Assembly (NCBI GenBank): GCA_032717465.1
Contig: JAVRFU010000146.1
Coordinates: 62,501-126,500, forward strand
Source of the DNA: Coenobita brevimanus
Taxonomy: Eukaryota > Arthropoda > Malacostraca > Decapoda > Coenobitidae
Direction: 5' to 3'
DNA: 64,000 nucleotides
Shown: positions 44,438-56,549 of the stretch, piece after piece
Layout: the number at the start of each line of letters is the position of its first letter
Numbering within the stretch: position 1 is the stretch's first letter
Notes under the pieces: model-generated
Told to the model about the DNA's origin: nothing
Database searches by the model: none
The model's input: only the letters and a program-made list of their open reading frames with translations
Program-made: the position numbers and the translations under genes

Positions 44438-47394
44438 TTAAACCCTATAATCATCTGTCATAGTACCTCTCTCCAGGTCGTAGCATTTTGAAAAAAGAAA
44501 GGCTTTCAGCTGTCTCTTAAAGGATTCAACAGTAGAGAGTTGTCTTATGGACAATGGCAATCTGTTATATAATCTAGGGGCTCTATATGCAAAAGAACGA
44601 TCAGAGAAAGATGACTGGTGAATGGCTCCTGGCTCGTCAAGACGCAAGGAATCATCTTCACTGCGTAACATCACACCCGGGCGTGTCGATGGGAGTTTTA
44701 ACAATTCGGCAAGATACTTCGGTTCACCAAACTTAAGAACCTTGAATGTAAAAAGACACAGTTTAAATTCAATTCTAGCCTTTACTGGTAACCAATGCAA
44801 CTCAATCAGAAACGGGGTAGTTGAGGTTCTCGGGGGGAGACCAAAGATAAGCCGTGCCGCCCTGTTCAACACAGACTGAACTTTTGTTAGTATATTATTT
44901 GGAAGACCAACCCACAGTGAATTACAATAATCAACACGAGACAAGACCACTGCATGGACCAATGTTAGGAGGCACTGTCTATTCAGGAATCTTCTCACAG
45001 AATACAGATTTCTGATATGCAAGTTACACCCTCTTACAACCTGATTAATGTGTTCTTTGTAATTTAACTTAGAATTAAAATAAACACCCAAATTTCGAAC
45101 AGAACTGACTGGATGCAGCTGTGACACGCCAATGTTCAAAGCCAGGGCATTGTCAGTGTCATCACCCCTTCTGTTTCCTCTGATGATGATGATCTCAGTT
45201 TTACCATCATTCAGCTTAAGTTTCCTCTTAGCCATCCAAATCTTAATATCAGACATTAGAGATTCAAACTTTATCTTAGTATCGTTGATATCTGACATCT
45301 TAACATAGAGCTGGGTGTCATCAGCATAAAAATGATAGGACACATCATGAGCATCAAGTAGAGACGATAAACTACTTGTGTAGATAGGAAATAGAATTGG
45401 GCCCAAAACTCATCCTTGAGGGACTCCAAACAGAAGAGGAGCAGAATCAGAGCTAGCGTAATCAACAACCACCCTCTGAAATCTGTCCGACAGATACGAC
45501 TTGAGGAGCAAAAGGGAACTATCACGAACAATATAAAAATACAGATCATCCAACAACAGTTTATGATCTACTGTATCAAAAGCTGCAGACAGATCCAACA
45601 GAACTAGGAGAGAGGACATCCCACTACAAGTGTTTGCCACCAAGTCACACTGAATCCTTGTTAGTGCACTTTCAGCTGAATGGTATTTTCTGTAAGCTGA
45701 CTGAACAACAGGAACAACTCTGTTGTGTTCCAGTAGTGGTACAAGTTGATCGAGTATGGCCCGCTCAATAATCTTGGATAAAAAAGACAGGTTAGAGACG
45801 GAACGATAATTTGTTATGCTCTCGACATCAAGGCCAGGTTTCTTAATTAGGGGCCTAAGCAAAGCACTTTTCTCAGACCGCACAAAATTACTTTCTATGA
45901 AGCATCTATTTATTATGTTGCAGATAAAGTCTGCAGCATGCTCATACACATCAGGCAGTTGTGACATGTTACATGGATCGAGTGAGCAAAATGTTTTATT
46001 AAGTTCTCTGATGTAACATTTGACTTTGTTTACATCCAGCGAAGGAAATGTCGAAAGCAAATGATCCCCGGTGCACCATGGCTGGAAGTCAACTGAGTAT
46101 GCTTCACTAGGAGAACTTCTGTCTAAATCACTTCTAATGCAAGATATCTTACTTGTAAAAAAATGAAGCAAAATCAGAAGCCAATTGGGTATCAGATACA
46201 GAAGTTGGTTTAACAATTACATTCCTCCGACCAACCAAATTGTTCACAACTGCATACAGTTTTTTTTTATCACCACCACATGAATCAACTTTATTTTGAT
46301 AATACCTAGCCTTTTGGGCTTTTTCAGTGTGAATGACTGCTCTTCTCGCAAAAACATAACGCAAACGAGTTTCTTCTCGCAAAAACATAACACAAACGAG
46401 TTACCTCGGTCCGCTGCAAGCACCACTCACGTTCTGCCTTTCTACGTTGTCTCCGCAAGGAATTAATGGATGGACCATACCACGGAGAATCATCACGTAC
46501 AGTAATTGTTTTTACTACCTCAGGACAATAATGGTCAAAAACTGACCTAAGCTCGTTGTTGTAAATATCAACTAACTCATCAGAAGAAAGACTGGAAGAA
46601 TCAATGGAGTTTAAACGTTGATCAATTTCAAGACACATCAACTGGCGGTCAACATTCCTGTAATTTCTGAACCTGATTACCTTTTTATATGAAGGGGATT
46701 TCGGGACATCAAAACTAAGAGTGATCAGAGCATGATCAGAGATGACGGGGTCAAATGAGTCAACCTCCACATCTGATACGCGCCTGCAACCAACAGGGGA
46801 CAAGATCAAGTCAAGGACATGTCCTGAGATATGAGCTGGATTACTCACATGATTGAAAAAATTGTTCTACGTGATCAACTCAAGGAATTCTGAAGAAAAT
46901 GGTTTTGACTCTGTACTGTCAACCCAATAATTGAAATCACCACAAACAAGAAGTCCTCCAGGTTTAAGAGAAAACCCTTCAAGAAACTGCCCAAACTCCT
47001 CCATAAAACCTCAATCTCCACCCAGATATCTTGGTCAATAGACAATTGCAATTCTAATGGTGTTCTGATGGAAATTTATTAATACTTCCATAAATTCAAA
47101 TGATGATGGGGTCAGGTCTGAGTCAATGAGAGAAACGTTTGCAAGTGCTGCCGAGTAGATGAGTGCTACGTCTCCTCCTGGATAGTCAGCAGCAGGCCTG
47201 GGAATACTAATAATAGAATGTGTCTTAGGCAAAGCATTACGAATAATATCGATATCAGACTCATACAACCAGGTCTCAGTCGGGCACAAAATGTCAAGCT
47301 CTTGCTGATTTAGAGTTTCATTAATATAGTCTATCTTATTATGGATAGAACGAATATTTAAAAGACCCATCCTTAACTGGTTCAAGAGGGACAT
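44438..47394 (-). pseudogene. ORF2 of CR1/L2-like LINE: endonuclease and RT
   Basis: Pieces 47035-47394 (GLLNIRSIHNK, PTETWLYESD), 46324-46848 (endonuclease end, DPVISDHALITLSFD), 45410-46216 (RT fingers and palm, LLDLSAAFDTVDH, GVPQG) and 44438-45406 (LGPILF, HFYADDTQLYV, LHWLPVKARIEFK). Breaks: a stop between ETL-region pieces near 47034; a stop in the FNYWVDS to NNFFNHV stretch near 46855; a 31-bp tandem duplication at 46342-46402 that shifts frame; and a TGA between GVPQG and VLGPILF at about 45407. All RT catalytic residues remain. Confidence 0.85.
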
Positions 47395-47409
47395 AGTCAG
47401 ATTTTTGAA

Positions 47410-48130
47410 TGGTCAAATTTGTGATTTCAATCAATCTATTCCTATGAGAAATCATGATTGGACAGTCTCTACTTGATGCAAAATGAGCAACCGACTGTAA
47501 ATTTGAATTAGCATCTTGATGTCTTAAAGAAGACCAGTTGATGCATTTGGGAGAATTTCTGTTACTACAATCCTTAGATTTATGGGTTCCAGCACAAAAG
47601 ACACATTTAGGTTCATCATTTTTCCTAGAACATCTCTCAAATGTATGACCAAAGCCTTGAAAATGATGACACTATGTAACCCAGAATCTATCGAAAGTGC
47701 GGCATCTTGTAAGATCCACATAGATGTAACTGCCCTGTTCTACAATGGAGGATCTCACCTCTGGCGACATCTTCAAGACAGCAGTTTTGGTGTCATTCCT
47801 TGTTCTTGTGAAGAAAAAGTTGAGGGTACAACCCCGATCAACGAGCATCTTAATTTTATTGTTTTTTTCAGAATGTTTGGGATGATGTCAGAGTCACCCA
47901 AGGAAGAGGAAAGGCCTGTCACAGTCATTTTAGGCAACATTTTCTTTGGCTCTGATATGCAAAAAGTGCCCTCAGAGCCAAAATGATCACTCAGCACCCC
48001 AGTTGCCTCACCTTTGGCCTCAGCTGACAGAAACTTCATGACCAGCCCACCAGCCTTGGTCTTAAGAGAGCTATCAACCAGTACAAACACACAATTATAT
48101 ATCATGGGAAAAGTTAAACTTACATGAATG
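47410..48130 (-). pseudogene. ORF1 of CR1/L2-like LINE, gag-like with zinc knuckles
   Basis: From EPKKMLPKMTVTGL (about 47950) through SPEVRSSIVEQGSYIYVDLT to a first CCHC knuckle CHHFQGFGHTFERC (second Cys changed to Phe, codons near 47671) and a second knuckle CVFCAGTHKSKDC. ORF1 of this kind binds element RNA. Frames are shifted near 47820-47870 and a TAG precedes the first knuckle. Confidence 0.7.
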
Positions 48131-48436
48131 AAGTGCCTACCACTGTAGCAGTAAGGATAAAAACACATGTAATATTATTATATTGGTACATCTCAATACA
48201 GACCTTCAACATTAATATGCAGACTAGACAATGACACACACAAATATGTCAATAATTACTTTCAAACACTAGCTGAAAGAATTTCTACTACTGTTAAGTC
48301 ACCATCAATTTAACAATGAAACCACCAAGACATGGAGTACTTGGAGAACACAACACCTAAACCCTTCAATCATCAAACTCTTGCCCTGTGACTGTGACCT
48401 TTGACTGATCATTCCAAATACAGTAATGTGCCTTAC

Positions 48437-48586
48437 TTGTAACGATGGCTTTTTGTATCCTGGCTCCCTCTCTGCACCAGCTTCAACTTGTTCTTCAATT
48501 TACTCCTCAGACCACCAGCTTCTTTCATCACCTTAGCCACATCTTTCTTCTCTTTGGTCATCTTTTTCTCTTCTGCTTCCTTCATC
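48437..48586 (-). other. Candidate host exon B
   Basis: Acceptor TTGATTTTGCAG before 48586; open as one base plus MKEAEEKKMTKEKKDVAKVM and a basic KLKNKLKLVQRG stretch. It can end either by splicing at CAA/GTAAGG (48437) or by reading three more bases to TAA (48433). Its entry phase fits candidate exon A at 51948. Strongly charged and helical; protein not recognised. Confidence 0.5.
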
Positions 48587-48799
48587 CTGCAAAATCAATT
48601 ATCATAATCAGTACAACATTGCCATTTACAGTTGTATTCTTGGTGGATTTGGATATATCTCAGCACCTCTTTCTGAGCCATTCATTGTGCACATTTCATC
48701 TCAGTATGCTTTTGTATATTACTGATGCAAACACTGTAACTGTACAAGCACCATAAATAACAGTGCATAATGCTGAGGTGTAATATACAAAAAGGGCTG

Positions 48800-48950
48800 T
48801 TATGAGAGAGGGTTGTATACAAGAGAGGGGTGTGTGAACTGGGAACACAATAGTGAAATGATGGGGGACAGGGCGACATGGAGGCGATTTGTTTGTGGCA
48901 ACCCCTTATGGGATTAAGGCGTCTGGCAACAGATAGACAGATGGATAGAT
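48800..48950 (+). mobile_element. Family 1 LINE 3' end
   Basis: GACAGGGCGACATGGAGGCG, CCCCTTATGGGATTAAGGCG, CTGGCAACAGATAGACAGAT. Confidence 0.85.
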
Positions 48951-49539
48951 AGGTTGTTAAGGAAGGGCTGCTATCAGGCCACCTATGCTCCCTACACCAT
49001 TTAACCCTTTGACTGGACCTGATGCACACAGTTTTTATTCAAGCTAACACCAAAGTATTTTATAAAACTATGACAGTTACTAGCAGTCACAGGCTCATGA
49101 AAACTAACTAGAAATAAACTCTTTCTCTGTAACTGATCCATCTAAAAGTTATATTTAGGCAAACACTACATGATTATACTCAGGTTTAAACTAGTGCACA
49201 ACAGTACATCATTGTAAAGTATCATATGCATTATATACCAGAGTATGCACTGTGCATATATAAATTGCTGTATATAAGTGGTGTATATGCTTTTTGTGTC
49301 TTCATTGTGTCTTGGGCATTATGGGTACTACTTCCTGCTCTTTGGTTTGATTTGAGTGGTGTCTGGGGCAGTCTTAGATCAGTGCTGTTAAGTTACTGTT
49401 TGGATTTGGAGAGCACCCATTTCTTACTATTTACCAGTCATCATTTGGGAGGCAATGGTGTGAGTACTTTATTTATGAGGATTTTTATGTACTCTTTTCA
49501 TAAATAACATTTTTCATTTTATATTGTGATCTATTGCAA

Positions 49540-50442
49540 CAGACATTAGAAAGAGTTATTATGTAGAGAGGAAGGGAAAGGTGAAAAGATTAGTAAGAGA
49601 AAGTAAGAAAAGGGTGGATGAGAGATTGAAAGGAATTGAGTGTAAAGTGGAGGGAATATAAGATAATGTTCTTGAAAGAGGTAAAGAGAGTTGGACAGGG
49701 GTCTTGTTAAAGAAGTTAGCTGGGGAGTGAAAGATAAAATGGTAGCCATTACTAGTTGAGAAGGGAGAAAAAGTGAGCAGATGGAGGGAACACTTTAAGG
49801 AACTGTTGAACATAGAGAATGAAAGTAATAGGAGTGTAATTGGCTGGGGAATGGCTGGGAGACAGAGGGATGTGAGAAGAGAGGAAGAAATCAGTAGGAT
49901 GGCAGTTGTGGAAGCAATGAAGAAAGTCAAAATGGGGAAAGCCTCAGGAATTAATGGAGTATGTGGTGAAATGTTGAAGCATGGGGGAGAGACAGTAGTA
50001 GAATGGATGTGGAAGATGTGAAGACTGGCCTGGGAGGAAAGTAGAGTCCCGGAGGACTGGAAGTCAGGTATAATTATTCCCTTGTACAAAGGAAAAGGAG
50101 AAAAAGAAGTATGTGGTAATCGTAGGGGCATTCGTCTTCTTAGTGTGGAAAGAGGAAAAGTATATGGTAGGATACTTATTGACAGAGTTTGAGAAATAAC
50201 AGAAGAATTACTTGGAGAACAACAGGGAAGTTTTAGGAAGGGAAGCAGTTGTGTAGATCAGATATTCATCTTAGATCTTTAGTGGAAAAGTTTCCAGAGA
50301 AGAGAAAAAAGTTGTATGCAGCCTTCATGGATTTGGAGAAAGCATGTATCCCAAACAGGGTGGTACAAGGATTGTGGATAGGATTAAGAATGTATGGAGT
50401 AGATGAGAATTTGTTGGATGCCATGAAGTCTGAAATACATTA
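49540..50442 (+). mobile_element. Family 1 LINE, linker and N-terminal RT
   Basis: Linker RKRKVKRLVRESKKRVDE, SRWREHFKELLNIENE, GKASGINGVCGEMLKHGGE, NRRGIRLLS, AFMDLEKA; truncated at about 50442 before the catalytic box. Several stops and frame changes. It supplies the RT N-terminal part missing from the element at position 1. Confidence 0.8.
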
Positions 50443-50556
50443 ATTTCCTTCTAAAAGGCAGAGTAGCAGTAATATTGTGTACTACCGGCATTTGTAGAAT
50501 TTTGTACCTTAAGAGTGGTACTTCCCTCCTCAGTTAACTGAAGTGCTATTATAAGT

Positions 50557-51215
50557 GTGACAGTCTGCCTCTCACAACCCAATTCCCGACATTCACACTT
50601 CTCACTTTCCACACCCAACTGTCATCCTCCATCCTCTCCACATGCCCAAACCATCTCAATCTACCCCTCATCACCACAACACCAATACACTTCAGTCCCA
50701 AACCATCTCAATCTACCCCTCATCACCACAACATCAATACACTTCAGTCCCAGCCCCCCAGGCCTCACATCCAAGGACACACTATACATCCTTTTAATCA
50801 CTGTCATTTCTGTACATATGAGCCTACAGATCTCATCTTCCTTTACTGCCCAGGTCTCATTACCATATAGCATTACACTCCTAATGCATGCTGCATACAA
50901 AGGTCCTTTAGCAATGAAAGAACCCTCTCCATGTCAGGAGAGGTAATAGCTCCCTGAACTTCTTCCAACCACTCCTCACTCTGGCCACAGAGCTGTCTCC
51001 AGCCCCACCTCCAGCACATAACAGGTGCCCTAAATGACAAAACTCTTCCATATACTCAAGAGACTCACTAGCATGATCAATACTTTCAACCTGACAATCT
51101 TAAATGTTCTCCCCAACACACCACACACATGAAATCAACATTACCTTGCAGTCTACCTCTAATACCACTTCATCTCTTATGCACCCACTTATCACAAGCA
51201 CTGCACAAGATGGAG
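50557..51215 (-). mobile_element. Family 2 LINE fragment with 54-bp tandem repeat
   Basis: C-terminal region (YGNETWAVKEDEICRL), back through the primer-grip region to the start of the zinc finger near 51215. AACCATCTCAATCTACCCCT to CACTTCAGTCCC is present twice (50648-50700 and 50701-50755). Confidence 0.8.
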
Positions 51216-51544
51216 TTAGAACTGGAGAGGTCATACTGTATATAACATTCAATTACTCCTTCCCTAAATGAGGTCTCCCTGATGCTGCATAAAATCAATT
51301 AGATGTAACAAGAATAAATAAAATACTTCACTGGAGGGATAAATTAAAATATGAGGAACATGCTTGTCACTGAATACTCAAATGCAGGTCTAAAGTAGGA
51401 TAAATCTAACACTAAAATCAGGCAATATATTCTTTTTTTGACTCCAGTTATTTGTAGGTTAAAAAAAAATCAACAGCATTTCCTAGCACCAAATCTGGAA
51501 TGTTACAGAAAGAAATAATATAAAGGCTAAGCTGTTAAAAGAGT

Positions 51545-51920
51545 GGCTAATACTGACATGCAACAGAAATGAAGGAGTGATGTGATGTGGATGTGATAAT
51601 GTTAGGAGATATACACTGAGGTGGTCTGGCCATGTGATGGAGTGAGAGACTAACTAGGAAAGTGTAAGTGAGTGAGGTGGAGGGGATGAGAGGGCAGAGG
51701 AGACTAAGGATGATGTGTAGGGATAGAGTAGAGAGGCATATGAGAGGTGGGTGTAAGTTGGGAGAAGGTCAACAAAATAGCAGGGAACAGGGCAACATGC
51801 AAGCAATTTGTTTGTGGCCACCCCTTACAGGATTAAAGAATCTGGCTATAGGTAGATAGATATATAGATAGATTGACAGACAGATAGATGGGTAGATAGA
51901 TAGATGGACAGATAGACAGT
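51545..51920 (+). mobile_element. Family 1 LINE 3' end
   Basis: GATGTGGATGTGATAATGTT through GGCCACCCCTTACAGGATTA and a long GATA/GACA tail (51848-51920). Confidence 0.85.
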
Positions 51921-51947
51921 GCAGATTGCCTACCTCATCCAACATAC

Positions 51948-52028
51948 TTGACAGAGTGACTTATGTGGTGCCACAGCTCAGACAGGATGCACAACTCAGG
52001 GCCTCTGGAGGTCCATGTAGAGGTCAAC
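51948..52028 (-). other. Candidate host exon A
   Basis: Acceptor TTGTTGTTCTCAG before 52028, donor GTATGT at 51947-51941. Exactly 81 nt, open only in the frame 1+26 codons+2 (LTSTWTSRGPELCILSELWH, ending HSVK). The exit phase matches candidate exon B; the entry phase matches the end of the BRCT exon at 59734. Protein not recognised. Confidence 0.5.
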
Positions 52029-52174
52029 CTGAGAACAACAAATTAATTATTATTTCTACGCATTTCACTGATATCCCAAACTGATGACCTTATCTAAGTC
52101 ACAGTTCACTACCAGTCTTTAACCCAACATATACTTGTGTGTACTAGCTGACAACCATAAATATTTCTATCTAT

Positions 52175-52400
52175 ATATCTTTCTATCTGTAGCCAGACGC
52201 CATAGTCCTGTTAGGGGTGGCCATTTGTCTTTTAGTTGTTTTAATGGGAGGGGCATTAACCCTCCACCAACCCACTTGTTGACAGGTAGGGAAATATATA
52301 CATACATTCATTAAAACTCTGCACTGTTTCCTCTCAAGGAATCCCCATATTGGTGTTGGCCATGGTACAGCCAATGTTTCCTATGGACTGCAAGCTAAAC
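52175..52400 (-). mobile_element. SINE A, diverged copy
   Basis: GCCAGACGCCATAGTCCTGT, GGGGTGGCCATTTGTC, GGGAGGGGCATTAACCCTCC; TCTA-type tail at 52166-52190. Confidence 0.7.
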
Positions 52401-52554
52401 CAAGTGCCAAAACCAGCTAATTACTTCCCAACAGTTGCTGGAAGCTGATGGGTAAAAAGACATTATAGATGTGTGATTAGCAAACAATATGACTCTCACC
52501 TTCAACCTAGATTCTGTGTAAAGACAGTTAGAAAAGAAGATCAGCAAATACTTG

Positions 52555-52640
52555 TACAGTAACACCTTGATACACGATACCCCTAGATATGATACCCCGG
52601 CTTTACGATGGGGGTAGAAATACCACCATACCCCACCTAA
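52555..52640 (+). mobile_element. Possible pogo/Tigger-like left end
   Basis: TACAGTAACACCTTGATACA followed by spaced TTTACGATG and TAACGATG words, a pattern seen at pogo/Tigger termini (TA target). No right end or transposase seen. Confidence 0.35.
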
Positions 52641-52911
52641 CGATGGCCAAACCCTGGTTTAACGATGTGTTTTGATTTTTTTTTCAATTCTGATGATATT
52701 TTAGACTAAAATTGTGTTTAGGTTGATTTACAAACTCTTTTAGACTTAGATTATTGTGTTTTAGCCACAGGTGGGGTGAACATTGTCATTTTGGGGTACA
52801 GTTTACTAAACTTGATTTTTCCGGACTATATTTGACAATTTTCATATTTTATTTGTTGGTTTTAGTGAGTTATTTACAGGTGTTAGCTTAGGTTAGCTTC
52901 TTTTACAGTTC

Positions 52912-53101
52912 ATTCATTCATTCATTCATTGCCAGACGCCATGTATCCCAGACGGGGTGGCCAAGGGCTTAGAGTTAATTGTTTTACAGGGAGGGGCACT
53001 AATCCTCCACCAACCCCACCTGACACATAGGGATGCCAACAGCATCTGGTGTTCCCAGGCGGTCACCCATCCAAGTACTAACCAGACCCAACGTTGCTTA
53101 C
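52912..53101 (-). mobile_element. 5S rRNA-headed SINE with family 1 LINE-type tail
   Basis: Reading on the minus strand: a 5S rRNA 3' segment (53101-53034), SINE A body GGTTGGTGGAGGATTAGTGC, then GGCCACCCCGTCTGGGATAC, GCGTCTGGCAATG and an ATTC/GAAT tetranucleotide tail (52912-52934). The 5' half of the 5S part is missing, as in 5'-truncated retrocopies. Confidence 0.8.
53034..53101 (-). ncRNA. 5S rRNA-derived segment (3' part, pseudo)
   Basis: Minus strand GTAAGCAACGTTGGGTCTGG, TTAGTACTTGGATGGGTGAC, CGCCTGGGAACACCAG, TGCTGTTGGC: about nucleotides 52-119 of eukaryotic 5S rRNA, covering box A, the intermediate element and box C. Several transitions (GTTGGGT for GTCGGGC) mark it as a derived copy and not a functional gene. 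Confidence 0.85.
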
Positions 53102-53119
53102 AGTACCCAAAAGAGTTAA

Positions 53120-55400
53120 TGTCACGAGAAGTAGGGTACTTTACAAGACTGTTTTATCTTAATTTGAAACTAATGAATACAAAGGTTATGGTTAAATACA
53201 AGTTTACAGTGTTAACCCGTTCAATCCAATATCATTAATTCAAATGCTGTGCTTGCTAACACCAGATGATTTTATTCAGCCTCTGATGGACCTGTGAGTA
53301 GTAGTGAATGGGATGAAAAAGGCCATATCTAACCCCTCCAGTCTGGTCCTTTCTCTAAAGCTGAATAAAACAGTCTGGCAGCAGCAATAACAGGATATAA
53401 ATAAGAGTTATGCATTATTACATTCACCTACTCACTCCCTAAGTTTTAATTCTCCTTTTGTGTCAACACCATTTTCTACTAGCTATTCTACAGTACCACT
53501 AACTCCATACATCTATCTCTTTCCCTTCCACCTATCAGCAGAGTAAGGAATTAATATACTTTCTTAGTTTTCTTCAAAGATCAACTTGTGAAATGCAATA
53601 AAAATCTTTACTGGACTAAAACACGTTGGACTGATTGACTTCCCCACCATGTGCTCATCAAACCTCAGAAAAGTACTTGATAACACTTAATTTCTTGACT
53701 GTATTGGTATATACAGTAAATGAAACATGGCACTGAAGCAAAGGCTGAAATGCATGAATCTACCATAATGTGAGAATACAACATAATCAAAATCCTTTAC
53801 CTTCCTTAGTTTTTGGTGCTTCTCTACTTTCATTACTGAGCACCTCAAATGTGGTTCTAATATTCTCTTTCTACGGTTCTCAAATCCTTACAGACACATT
53901 TAGATTACCCATTTTTGATGAAAGCATCACTACCATCCCCTACTGACTAAATTACCCATCTAAACTCTGCTAACTTGACCAATTCAGTCCAGTGACGTGC
54001 TTTACTGATTTATCTTAACTGCTGCCTGAAGGTTTTCTGCACATTTTGGAAGACCTGCAGTGGGGGTATAAAGGAAGGCGATATCTAACCTCACCTGTTC
54101 TGAGTTTCTTAAAGGGGGAATAAATCTGTCCTAGAGATAACAAGAAAAAATGAAATATTCATCCCCATACTGATGACGTTAACATTAAAAGGTGACTCAC
54201 TACTATAACAATATCATATCACTTCTCAAGAGAGTCAGACATCTTGGAAAAAAATCACCCTCTATATAATTAAGTCCCACTACTAGGCAGTCATTGATTG
54301 TGGTAGGAACTTATCAACCAGTGGGAGAATGTATCAGAGGGAATCACCACTGAAATTCCCCTGAAAAATGGGAGATCTTTAAACTTATATGAATTCTCAC
54401 AGGCTATGGCAAGGAATGGCTGGTTTGACATTAATAATACTCAAGAAAGTTTATTCAGTGAAGTGAAAGGATGAAGGAGATGATGACTGCTAACATGGAG
54501 GAATAAGGACACTGGTAGTAAAGCTGTACTCGACCCTGCCCCAGGGTGGGAAAGGAGGTCCAGATGATGACGAAAATGACAGAAAATATTTGCAGGAGAG
54601 AAGAATAATATGGAATGAAGAGCAGCAAAGTATAGATGTGACTGGTTATACATTAGAATATTATTTTAGATATGAAGCACAGGCAGGATGAAAAAGTAAG
54701 GTGGAATGAAGGACTGTGGATAAGTGTGGACATGGTTGGTTTGAAATTAGGATATAGGTACTTGGTAATCTTGTGAAGGCCACCCCAGATAACACTGGAT
54801 AAGGTAATGAGAAATGGATATACATACAGACTACCCAATAAAATGAATGGGAGGGGAACACAGAGAGCTGAATGTCTTTCTGACATTTTGAATTACATAG
54901 AACCCATCTCACCTCCTCAAAAATGAACAACTGGTTTTCTCCTTGTGTGACACCCTGGCTACAGATTCCCTCCAGTTACAAGTAGGATCAGATGGTGTGT
55001 TGAAATCATGGCCCACACGTGTACCTATGGGTTCTGTGCAGTCCGAAACATTAATTATATAACTAATGTCCTTTCCTGTGTTTTCCTCCCACATATTTTA
55101 TCTACCTGTCACTATGAATCAGTCATATAATGTACGCTAAATCCATGTCATATGTAGGGGTGTTCCAAAACACAATAACCTCTTTCATACAACCAGTACT
55201 GTAAACAACTCAGTTATTAGGCCATTTAGATTGGCTTTAAATTTGTTTTTGGGCTCATTTGGGTGGGTTTTGGACTTGGTTTGGGGGGAAACCCAAGGCT
55301 GGTAAATGCTCCCCATTACTTTACATGTTAAAAGTACACTGATATAGGGGTTTTACCTAAGCAGTTACTGTATATCATTAAACTGGGGTGAATGTTTGCT
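53120..55400. other. Mostly single-copy, intron-like sequence
   Basis: No repeat family recognised. A minus segment at about 53830-53880 (FEVLSNESREAPKTKE, then GTAAAG) is exon-like on its donor side only. Confidence 0.4.
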
Positions 55401-55432
55401 GATTAAGAGTGATGCTTGTGTACGTAATTACC

Positions 55433-55538
55433 AAGTCTGTAGTCACACTCCACTGTCATGGTAGTAGCTGCCAGGGTCAGGGCCTGGAAGAAGGGGTTGT
55501 TAGTGGTACCAAAACACCAGCCAGGTCCAAAGGGGGTC
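55433..55538 (-). other. Candidate host exon C
   Basis: Minus strand: TACTTTGCAG acceptor, then ACCCCCTTTGGACC; donor GTAATT after CAGACTTG. Only phase 0 is open across the whole segment (TPFGPGWCFGTTNNPFFQAL, then TLAATTMTVECDYRL). Its phases do not fit those of exons A or the BRCT exons, so it may belong to another gene or be fortuitous. Borders are given to within a few bases. Confidence 0.4.
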
Positions 55539-55584
55539 TGCAAAGTAAGGCAGTAGTTACTTACTGTTCAATAATACATCTTAT

Positions 55585-55800
55585 TGATGTATTGAGTGAG
55601 GTGGAGGTGGGAAGAGGGAGAGGGAGGCTGAAGATGAGATGGAGGGATGGTGTGGAGAGGTATATGAGAGAGGGGGTGTGAGTTGGGAGCAGGGAAGTGA
55701 AATGGCGGGGGACAGGGCGACGTGGAGGCGATTTGTTTGTGGCCACCCCAAACAGGATTGAGGCGTCTGGCAATAGACAGATAGATAGATAGATAGACAA
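55585..55800 (+). mobile_element. Family 1 LINE 3' end
   Basis: SEVEVGRGRGRLKMRWRDGV coding stretch, GGCCACCCCAAACAGGATTG terminus and GATA tail (55776-55797). Confidence 0.87.
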
Positions 55801-56208
55801 ATATCATGTAAATGTAAACAAACAAAATGTATCAAACAAAATGGCCAGTTAAATGACCCATACATTCATTCACATGTCATTCAAACCTTTGATATCTTGG
55901 CTCTACCATACAAAATTATCTGCAGTGCAAGTGCAACAATGCACCAGAACCAGCCAATTACTGTACTGCCAATTACTGCTGCAAACTACATGAGAGGGGA
56001 CTGACAAGTTCATGGCCTGAGGCAGAAGGAGATGAGCTATACAGTACAGTTTTCACTGAATGTGAGTCCAGTTCATCTTGGTGAATGACTGCACAGATAA
56101 TTTAAAGTTACTGAGTTATTTTTCTGTTAGAGACTAACCTGCAGATGCTATGAAAATATAAAATATCAGCCATTATGTAGCGATGCACTACCTCACTGTC
56201 AAGAGGTA

Positions 56209-56300
56209 TCGTCCCCTAGTGTAGCCACCATGTCCTCAGGAATCTCCTTGGTTGTTAATCCCTTGAGACTTAGGTAGCAGATGACTGTACTGACACTGAT
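56209..56300 (-). mobile_element. Mariner transposase fragment
   Basis: VICYLSLKGLTTKEIPEDMV then ATLGDDTS: the N-terminal helix-turn-helix start of a mariner transposase. Nothing of the DD34D core or terminal repeats is present. An apparent acceptor TTTGTCCACAG at its 5' side is probably chance. Confidence 0.65.
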
Positions 56301-56339
56301 CTGTGGACAAATGAAATTATTAATATCAGTTGCTATGCA

Positions 56340-56518
56340 TCCCCACTCACATACACTCTCCTGGCCTCTCCACATGGCCAAACCATTTCAAAGTATTTCT
56401 CTTAACACTTTCAGTTGCATACACTCTTCTTGTCAGTCTCTCATTCTCCATCCTCTCCACATGGCCAAACCATTTCAAAGTACTGTACTGTATTTCTCTT
56501 AACACTTTCTGTCACACA
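56340..56518 (-). mobile_element. Family 1 LINE fragment, doubled
   Basis: ACATGGCCAAACCATTTCAA and its following TTCTCTTAACACTTTC occur twice (56373 and 56460), the RWFGHVERM region in reverse. Confidence 0.75.

Positions 56519-56549
<31 letters not shown>

Larger units (their letters stand above)
44281..48170 (-). mobile_element. CR1/L2-like LINE, nearly full length
   Basis: Minus-strand order: gag-like ORF1 (48130 to about 47410), endonuclease, RT, about 155-bp 3' UTR and an ATT-repeat tail (44281-44300). The RT style (YADDTQLYV, LKLNDGKTEIIII) fits the CR1/L2 side of the Jockey superfamily. Confidence 0.8.

Noticed and set aside
53034..53101. Functional 5S rRNA gene
   Set aside because: Only the 3' part is present, with substitutions and fusion to a SINE body, and no terminator T run after the 3' end.
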